DNA of 64,000 nt from Hofstenia miamia (taxonomy: Eukaryota > Xenacoelomorpha > Acoela): positions 519,940 to 583,939 of the forward strand of contig SCFE01000091.1 of the NCBI GenBank assembly GCA_004352715.1, given 5' to 3'. This document shows, in pieces, positions 58,061 through 64,000 of this stretch. Position 1 is the first letter of the stretch, and each line of letters starts with the position of its first letter. The notes below the pieces were generated by a model. It did not search any database, was not told the origin of the DNA, and saw only the letters and a program-made list of their open reading frames with translations. Both the position numbers and the translations under genes were made by a program.

Positions 58061-61000
58061 ATGAGAACGAAACTGAATAGAACTAGATACTTGCTACCAC
58101 AAGGGCGTGTGGGACACAGGACTGATCAACGCGATCAGGGACGTCCAACCAGATTTGGTCTATTCAATGTTCGAACTCTAAACGACGATCACACCCTTGA
58201 ATCATTGGTTAACACCATGATCTCAAGAGGCCTGGATTTGGTATTGTTGTGCGAGACACACCTTAAAGGTGAAGTGGCTAGGGAAGTGCACAGGGGATAC
58301 TACTTGTATAGTATTGGACATGGCACTTTGGCAAGGGATGGAGTTGGTTTCTTAATTAGCCCCCGGTTAGTTAAGCTTAAACCTGTATTCCATCCCGACA
58401 CTCCTAGAACGGCGAGGCTAACCTTTCAAAGTAGTCTATTTTCAGGCATAAGGGACTTAATTGTTGCTTATGCACCAACTGAATCTCATTCTACAGAGAA
58501 AGAAGTGGCTGAGTTCTACAGCAATCTTTCCAAGGTCATATCTGCGTGTCGACCAAGACGGAAGTTCCTCGTGGCTGGGGATTTTAACTGCAGGGTTGGT
58601 GGCACCTTGAGCTCTATACCTGGAGCGACAGGAGGCTTCACCACCTCTCAGGATAGTACACCGAACGGTGTAACGCTGGTAGACTTCCTGGTTGACCAGA
58701 AGCTAGCTCTTGCTAATACATTTTTCCAGCACAAGAAAGTGCACAGCACCTCGTGGACACACCCTAACACAGGTGAGAGGTCACTGTTGGATTTTTTCTT
58801 AATCCCAGAAAAATGTATGAAATGTGTTCGAGATGTAAGAACTTGGCGAGGTACTGGTCTTGACTCAGATCATGATTTAGTTATCATGGATCTCCTATCC
58901 TCGATAACCTCGAAGGATAGAGGGCGTCCTCGGCGTCTTAAAGATTGTTGCGCTGAGAAAAGTCAACCCAAAGGCACGGAACCTGATTGGTCTCTACTGC
59001 AATCCGCGGAAGTAAGGAATGCTTATGCATTAAATCTCGAAAGGTTACTAAAGCGAGCGGAACCGGGATACGAGAATACTGTGGCGAGTATGCAAAGTGC
59101 ACTTAAAGCCCTTCCTCAAAAAATCAAACGTCCTAAAGTAGACTTGGTCTACGATTGTGAGGAAGTTAAGGCGGCGGTTGATCACAAGCGGAAAGCCAAA
59201 CTAGTATTCTTGAGCAAGCAAAGCGCGAGTAGCTTAAAGGATTATCGTCAAGCTAAGCGGGCAGTGACAAACTGCATTAGGCGGCGTAAGCTGGCCATCC
59301 TTACGGAGGCACTGGACACCCTTGATGAAGCAGGTGACGACTGCGACTGGGGCGGCATCAAGAGGTGTATGCAGGAGATAGCTGGAGTTAAGCATGTTGG
59401 GCTGTCTGACACTAAAGCCAAACCTAAACCATACGAGTTTGTTAAGCACTTCTCTGAAGTATTTAAGCAATCTGCAAAGGACTTAGATACGCAGGCGTTT
59501 ATCAATAAGCTGAATCTATCCGAGCCTGAAGTCTTGGACGCTACCTCGACCCCAAGCTTCGATGAGGTAAAAACTGCGATAGATTCGTTAAAAATGCACA
59601 AAGCTCCAGGTTGCAACGGGCTAACTGGCGAAGCCTTCAGATATGGAGGAAGTGCGCTTATTGACCGCCTTGTAGCAGATTTTGCGCAGGTATTTAGTAC
59701 GGAGAGATGTCCTAGACTATGGTGTGATGCAGAAGTTATCTTCTTGCATAAAAAGGGTAGCCGACTCGACCCTAACAATTACCGCACCATTTTCTTATTG
59801 GATGTCGGAGGAAAAATATTTGCAAAAATTCTGCTTAACAGATTGGAGAAAATACTTCTAGAGAAACATGTGCTGCCACCTACTCAATTTGGCTTTAGGG
59901 CTGGCAAGTCAACTATACAGGCCATACATGTGCTGCGGCAAGCACAGGAGGCTTCTAGACTACGGAAAGAAAACCTTCTTGCGTGTTTCATTGACCTACA
60001 AAAGGCCTTTGATTCCGTACCAAGGCAAGTAATTTGGCAGTGTCTATTAGCAATTGGCGTACCAAAACGGATAATTGCGATCATAAAGTCTTTGCATGAC
60101 ACACCGATAGCACACATTCGCGGCGAACGTCCACAAGTAAGTTTTAAACTTGAGCGTGGAGTCCGACAAGGATGTGTCCTCGGCCCGTGCTTATTTAACC
60201 TCCTTTTCCACTTTCTGATCTGTGAGGGACTCCATGGAACCCCCAAAGGAATTGTTTTTAACTCTTTCTTTGGACAAGGGGAAGTGGAACTTAAGCACAT
60301 AGAGTATGCTGACGATCTCTGTCTTTTCGGCCGGTCTGAGGAACAAATACAGAGCTATCTAGATGGCCTAGTTACAGTTCTAGCGCCACTAGGTATTAAT
60401 ATCTCTGTACCAAAGACCAAGTGCATGTGGTTATCAAAAGCATCGGAAAGAACGTCTGATAGAGTTCATGTCTCTGGAAAGAACATTGAATTCGTATCAG
60501 AGTTTAAGTACTTAGGCTCGATAATCAGCACTGCTGGGACAGCCCTCTCCGAAGCAAGACATCGGTGTAAAAATGTACTTGGCAAGATCATACGTTATCG
60601 GCGAGTAGCACGTCAGAATGGGCTTGGCAAAGCACTCTCCTTCTTACTCCTACGAGGCGTGATGGTACCCACACTAACGTATGCGTGTGAAACCTGGGCA
60701 GAATCTTGTAGGGAACTTGAGATGCTTGAGGCTTCCATGAATACCTGTAAAAGGGTTTTTTGTGGAGTCTCCTTATGGGAAAAGCTCACAAAGGAACAAG
60801 TACACAGACTTATGCCTTTCCAACAAGTGCGCACTATAATTGCACGTAAGCGCTTACTTTTTGTAAGCCGGATGCTGGCGCACAGAGAAAGCATAAATAG
60901 TGGCGAGTTCCTAGAGCTTAGTATGACAAAAGCATCAATTGTTCCTGAAGGAAATGGCCACGTTGTCAGTGCACGCAAGAGTCAGTGTTGGGAAAAACGG

Positions 61001-61516
61001 CTTGTACTTGATGTGCAGTGGTTAATGGGTGTTACTCTGGGGGAGTCTCAACTGTTTTCCACTTTGACCACATCGTGCACTCATTCAAGAAACGCGAGAG
61101 AGGTTGTTAGCAGCCTATTAGAGTCAATCAACGGGGACTCAGCGGTGCTACGGGATAGAATTGCTGGGGCGGCTTATGCAGCAGTACCGAGGCTCACACA
61201 AGCCAGTACGAGACACCTGAGGTGCACGGAGTGTGCGCGTATGTTTTCTGCCCAAAAGGCGTTAAATCGTCATGTCAGAAATGACCATACGCAGAGCTCC
61301 ACGACTATAGCGGATGCTAATTGCTGGAAGTGTGAAGCGAAGGGATGCTACAAGTCGTACAAGAGCAAAGGTTGGTACTTACGGCATATTAAGACCTGTC
61401 ACCCCAACCTTTGCAATCGAGCATTGATAGGCAACGAAGGAAGACACCAGGCTTCCGCCACCAATCTGGGGGCGTTGGAGGGACCGGTTGCAGTCCTGCA
61501 GGAGTCTAAACTATAA
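58061..61516 (+). CDS. LINE ORF: AP-type endonuclease, reverse transcriptase, C-terminal C2H2 fingers
   Basis: An unbroken 1151-codon frame. Residues about 30-285 are an AP-type endonuclease: FNVRTL (N36), LLCETHLKG (E65), VAYAPTE, AGDFNCRVG (D174, N176), LLDFFLIP and DSDHDLVIM (D270, H271). Residues about 490-800 are the RT: HKKGSRLDPNNYRTIFLLDV, LPPTQFGFRAGKSTIQAI, CFIDLQKAFDSV (D645), GVRQGCVLGPCLFNLLF and IEYADDLCLF (YADD at 749-752), all catalytic residues intact. SEFKYLGSIIS is the thumb. The C-terminus holds two C2H2-type motifs: C1055-TEC with H-x4-H, and C1091-x4-C with H-x4-H. The protein would nick target DNA and reverse transcribe the element RNA in place. The ATG at 58061 is the first in frame after an A-rich leader. 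Confidence 0.93.
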   Translation: MRTKLNRTRYLLPQGRVGHRTDQRDQGRPTRFGLFNVRTLNDDHTLESLVNTMISRGLDLVLLCETHLKGEVAREVHRGYYLYSIGHGTLARDGVGFLISPRLVKLKPVFHPDTPRTARLTFQSSLFSGIRDLIVAYAPTESHSTEKEVAEFYSNLSKVISACRPRRKFLVAGDFNCRVGGTLSSIPGATGGFTTSQDSTPNGVTLVDFLVDQKLALANTFFQHKKVHSTSWTHPNTGERSLLDFFLIPEKCMKCVRDVRTWRGTGLDSDHDLVIMDLLSSITSKDRGRPRRLKDCCAEKSQPKGTEPDWSLLQSAEVRNAYALNLERLLKRAEPGYENTVASMQSALKALPQKIKRPKVDLVYDCEEVKAAVDHKRKAKLVFLSKQSASSLKDYRQAKRAVTNCIRRRKLAILTEALDTLDEAGDDCDWGGIKRCMQEIAGVKHVGLSDTKAKPKPYEFVKHFSEVFKQSAKDLDTQAFINKLNLSEPEVLDATSTPSFDEVKTAIDSLKMHKAPGCNGLTGEAFRYGGSALIDRLVADFAQVFSTERCPRLWCDAEVIFLHKKGSRLDPNNYRTIFLLDVGGKIFAKILLNRLEKILLEKHVLPPTQFGFRAGKSTIQAIHVLRQAQEASRLRKENLLACFIDLQKAFDSVPRQVIWQCLLAIGVPKRIIAIIKSLHDTPIAHIRGERPQVSFKLERGVRQGCVLGPCLFNLLFHFLICEGLHGTPKGIVFNSFFGQGEVELKHIEYADDLCLFGRSEEQIQSYLDGLVTVLAPLGINISVPKTKCMWLSKASERTSDRVHVSGKNIEFVSEFKYLGSIISTAGTALSEARHRCKNVLGKIIRYRRVARQNGLGKALSFLLLRGVMVPTLTYACETWAESCRELEMLEASMNTCKRVFCGVSLWEKLTKEQVHRLMPFQQVRTIIARKRLLFVSRMLAHRESINSGEFLELSMTKASIVPEGNGHVVSARKSQCWEKRLVLDVQWLMGVTLGESQLFSTLTTSCTHSRNAREVVSSLLESINGDSAVLRDRIAGAAYAAVPRLTQASTRHLRCTECARMFSAQKALNRHVRNDHTQSSTTIADANCWKCEAKGCYKSYKSKGWYLRHIKTCHPNLCNRALIGNEGRHQASATNLGALEGPVAVLQESKL

Positions 61517-61552
61517 AGCTCTTTGTTACTCGATTCCTAGGGCTTCAGGACC

Positions 61553-61578
61553 AGAACTGGTCGGTACCATCCAGTTCT
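61553..61578 (+). promoter_or_regulatory. 3' UTR hairpin of the RTE-like element
   Basis: AGAACTGG (61553-61560) and CCAGTTCT (61571-61578) form a perfect 8-bp stem with a 10-base loop, 37 bp after the stop codon and 30 bp before the 3' end. In LINEs without poly(A) the RT commonly recognises a 3' RNA structure, so this is a plausible recognition site (inference). Confidence 0.55.
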
Positions 61579-61787
61579 AAAGTTAGGACTGCGTTTGGGA
61601 GCCCCCACAGTAACATTTTATATATGAAACAAGGGATTGTTGGTCTTCAATTGATTGAACATTTGTCGTATGAATTTGCATAATAACCGTTGAACAATGA
61701 CTTTATTTTGATTGAACTGCATGACAAACGATAGCATGGCTACATGTATTGAACATTAGTCCATAAGCGACCATTGGGTTCCCGCTA

Positions 61788-62012
61788 GGCCAAGGTTACA
61801 TTTGTGATTTGTTCAAAAGTGATATATCACCTTTGAAAGAATTGCACGTCTAACCACCTGAGGTAATTAGCAATGTGACGATCACAATGAAATGAAACGA
61901 GCACAATTTCTTTGTGATTGTCACATCGCTAATTATTTTGGTTGGTTAGACGTGCGATTCAATCAAAATGTGATAGATCACTTTTGAACCAATCACTAGT
62001 CTAACCGTGGCC
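61788..62012. mobile_element. Palindromic foldback MITE (225 bp)
   Basis: The left half begins GGCCAAGGTTACATTTGTGA and the right half, reverse-complemented, GGCCACGGTTAGACTAGTGA. The arms continue inward through TTCAAAAGTGAT(A/C)TATCAC, GCACGTCTAACCA and a GTGAC/GTCAC pair to a centre near 61900. The element is almost a complete inverted repeat. Target duplication is uncertain (CTA at left, TTA at right). Confidence 0.8.
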
Positions 62013-64000
62013 TTAAGGGGATTGTAACTGTTTTGTTCAAATGCTTTTTTCTTGCTTCAGTTTTTTCGTCTATTATGTTGAAGTCGATTTTCCACAAAAA
62101 ACCGTTTTAATTGTTAAATATGATTAAAATTGTTACATTAACTCTACCAAATTTATGTAAACGACTTATTATTCTTTACAATCAAAGAAATTTCTAGAAT
62201 TGTTTTAAATCAAAAATACAATATTGTGCAAAATACTATTTCAAAATGTATAAAGTTCTCACACATTTAATGAGTTAATTCTTGATATAACAATGCAGTA
62301 CCTAAGATTTATCAAATACATTACCCTCGGCGCCCAATTTAAAATTGGCAAAATTATATTTATTAAGCTACTAATTAAGCTCTTCAAACTGTCCTTATAC
62401 TGCGACTCGACGGAAACACAACATTCAAAATGATAAAAGGCTTGCAAAATATATAGTTTTTCATTAAGAATAATATCATGCTTTTGGCATACCGAACAAT
62501 AGGTTATAGGGATACGATTGAGCTAAATCTGAGGGTCGGATCTCTACATCCAGCAGTACATAGGATATAATCATAGCCCATATTCATTACAAGGCCTACA
62601 ATTAAAATGTCTGCTGGCTTCGACGCTTTGCAAAGAAAAAATATTCACAACTATAAAATGAATCTTACATTTCTCTAATACTTCGTTATAATACACTATT
62701 ATTACAGTAATACATGTAGTCGACAATTAGGCAACTTAAACATCTGTTCCCCCATTTCAGTAAAATCCGAGCAAGTGGCTATCTCACATTCATGCATATC
62801 TGAGACTCATCGTTTGAATTTTAAGGCAAAAGCTGTATAGAAAAGACTACCACAGTTTAGAAGTTCAGGAACAACGCTGAAAATATCTCAGTATTTCCCG
62901 AGCGTATCCGAACCGCTTACATACTAAACAGAACCGATTAAAGCAAATAAATAACATACTTGGTCGTTGTAAAAATTATTGCTGAAAATAAGTTAAAATT
63001 CTTTTATAAATGCAGGAAACATGAGAAAATTCATATTAAAATTCAATTAAACTTTTTAAAGAAATTTAAGCTAAAGCAATTGTAAGTGCTGCACCAAATT
63101 GGCCTAATTGAGCCATAGTTCAATCGCAATTTTCAATCCAAACCGAGACAGCCCGTCAATTACCCGAGCTGCTTGCAACAGTGTGTAACAATGAAAAAAG
63201 TTTTTTAAGAAAATAATCTATGCAAGAATGAATTTCGTAACAAAAAACAAACAGGCCAGGGCCTATTTCAAAAAATAGACTCGTTTCCAGCACTTGACTA
63301 ACCTTATTTTAAGTATCACAATAAAACTAATAAGTTAAGATACTTTTCAAAATTTACAAAACTTAAGGCTTTCATTCAAACACACTTTTTTAAATTTTAA
63401 CGAAGCATTTTGGTCTTTACCTAATTTAAATGAACAATTTTACGCATGATGCAGTTTCATTCTTATTGACAATATTTATTTTTTTATACTTTCTATTGGT
63501 TTTTTAGCATAGTATAAAAGTACCTCATTATCTCAATTAAAGTACATGTAATTGAACTTAATCTAGTAAAATGCTAAAAAATTTTATTTTTGTGGTGTAT
63601 TTATTTTTAATTTCTGTCAAATTATTTAAAATCAGTGGAACTTACGGTTTACTTCACCAGGAGTAGAAATGACGATTTTATGACAGAGGAAAGTGGATCA
63701 ACAAAAGAAAGAACCGCTATGGTAATCACAAATGAAGAAACGCTGCTGGCGCCTTTCTAAATTACTTTTAAAAGCTCTTCTCCCGGTCTTCAATTAAGAA
63801 CAAGTTGCCAAATAGCAAGACCGATAGACCATTCCTTCCACCAACCAATCAACAGTCAATGAAAATGGCTGGAATGTGACGCACACATTATGCCGTAGGA
63901 TGCGTGGCAAAACTTGCCAATGTGCGGCAAGCATGCTGTTCTGCCCACAGATTTAGCTTCGAAAGTCCGTTCACTACACAAAGCAGAAGTTTAATGCTGC
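62013..64000. other. AT-rich right end, nothing firmly recognised
   Basis: The last 200 bp are less AT-rich than the rest and might approach a gene, but no exon is recognised. A short frame at 63679-63759 (MTEESGSTKERTAMVITNEE, then TLLAPF and a stop) has no visible family. Confidence 0.35.

Larger units (their letters stand above)
57905..61608 (+). mobile_element. Near-full-length RTE-like non-LTR retrotransposon
   Basis: A 10-bp target duplication AGTAACATTT flanks it at 57895-57904 and 61609-61618. It has a 156-bp 5' UTR, one intact ORF (58061-61516) and a 92-bp 3' UTR without a poly(A) tail. The element is visibly richer in G+C than its surroundings. The intact ORF and perfect TSD point to a young insertion. 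Clade assignment (RTE and relatives) is by the style of the endonuclease and RT only. Confidence 0.88.

Noticed and set aside
59234-60978. Minus-strand frames of 78-176 codons
   Set aside because: Shadows of the intact 1151-codon LINE ORF.
63679-63759. 26-codon frame near the right edge as a first exon
   Set aside because: Too short, with a stop of its own and no family similarity.

Overview
The window is nuclear DNA of an invertebrate animal; the phylum cannot be fixed from sequence alone. It is AT-rich, has split genes with GT/AG introns, many (TA)n microsatellites, and dense transposable elements from several superfamilies. It also contains assembly gaps: a 1000-base N run at 54816-55815, a 21-base N run at 26440-26460, and single Ns at 20370, 20760, 43482, 44742, 45508 and 49985.

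The only host genes I can support are two head-to-tail paralogues on the minus strand. Both encode SLC5A7/CHT1-type sodium-dependent high-affinity choline transporters. Copy A has its first six coding exons at 8209 down to 1012 and runs off the left edge. Copy B runs from 51935 down to a stop at 30247. Its first two coding exons and one middle exon (near TM8-9) were not found. The four exons shared by both copies have identical sizes (147, 158, 123 and 157 bp) and phases, so the pair arose by duplication of an intron-containing gene.

The rest is introns and about 22 kb of intergenic DNA filled with mobile elements. Highlights are: (1) a nest of three elements at about 18705-24707, with a Tc1-like element interrupted by a CR1-like LINE, itself interrupted by a hAT transposon (19859-21627) with a perfect 8-bp target duplication; (2) a pogo-like element (28002-29615) with a nested hAT MITE; (3) a 2.6-kb hAT-type element (9598-12220) carrying a retroelement fragment, a second copy of which lies at 33190-35115; (4) at least four further hAT-type MITEs recognised by TIRs plus 8-bp TSDs; (5) Penelope-like, R4/Dong-like, CR1-like and mariner-like remnants; (6) a near-full-length RTE-like non-LTR retrotransposon at 57905-61608 with an intact 1151-codon ORF, a 10-bp TSD, a 3' hairpin and a possible HDV-like ribozyme fold in its 5' UTR.

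Several apparent duplications, including a duplicated exon of copy B, are identical blocks meeting at an N and are best read as unmerged contig ends. No bacterial-type genes, CRISPR arrays, rRNA or tRNA genes were recognised.
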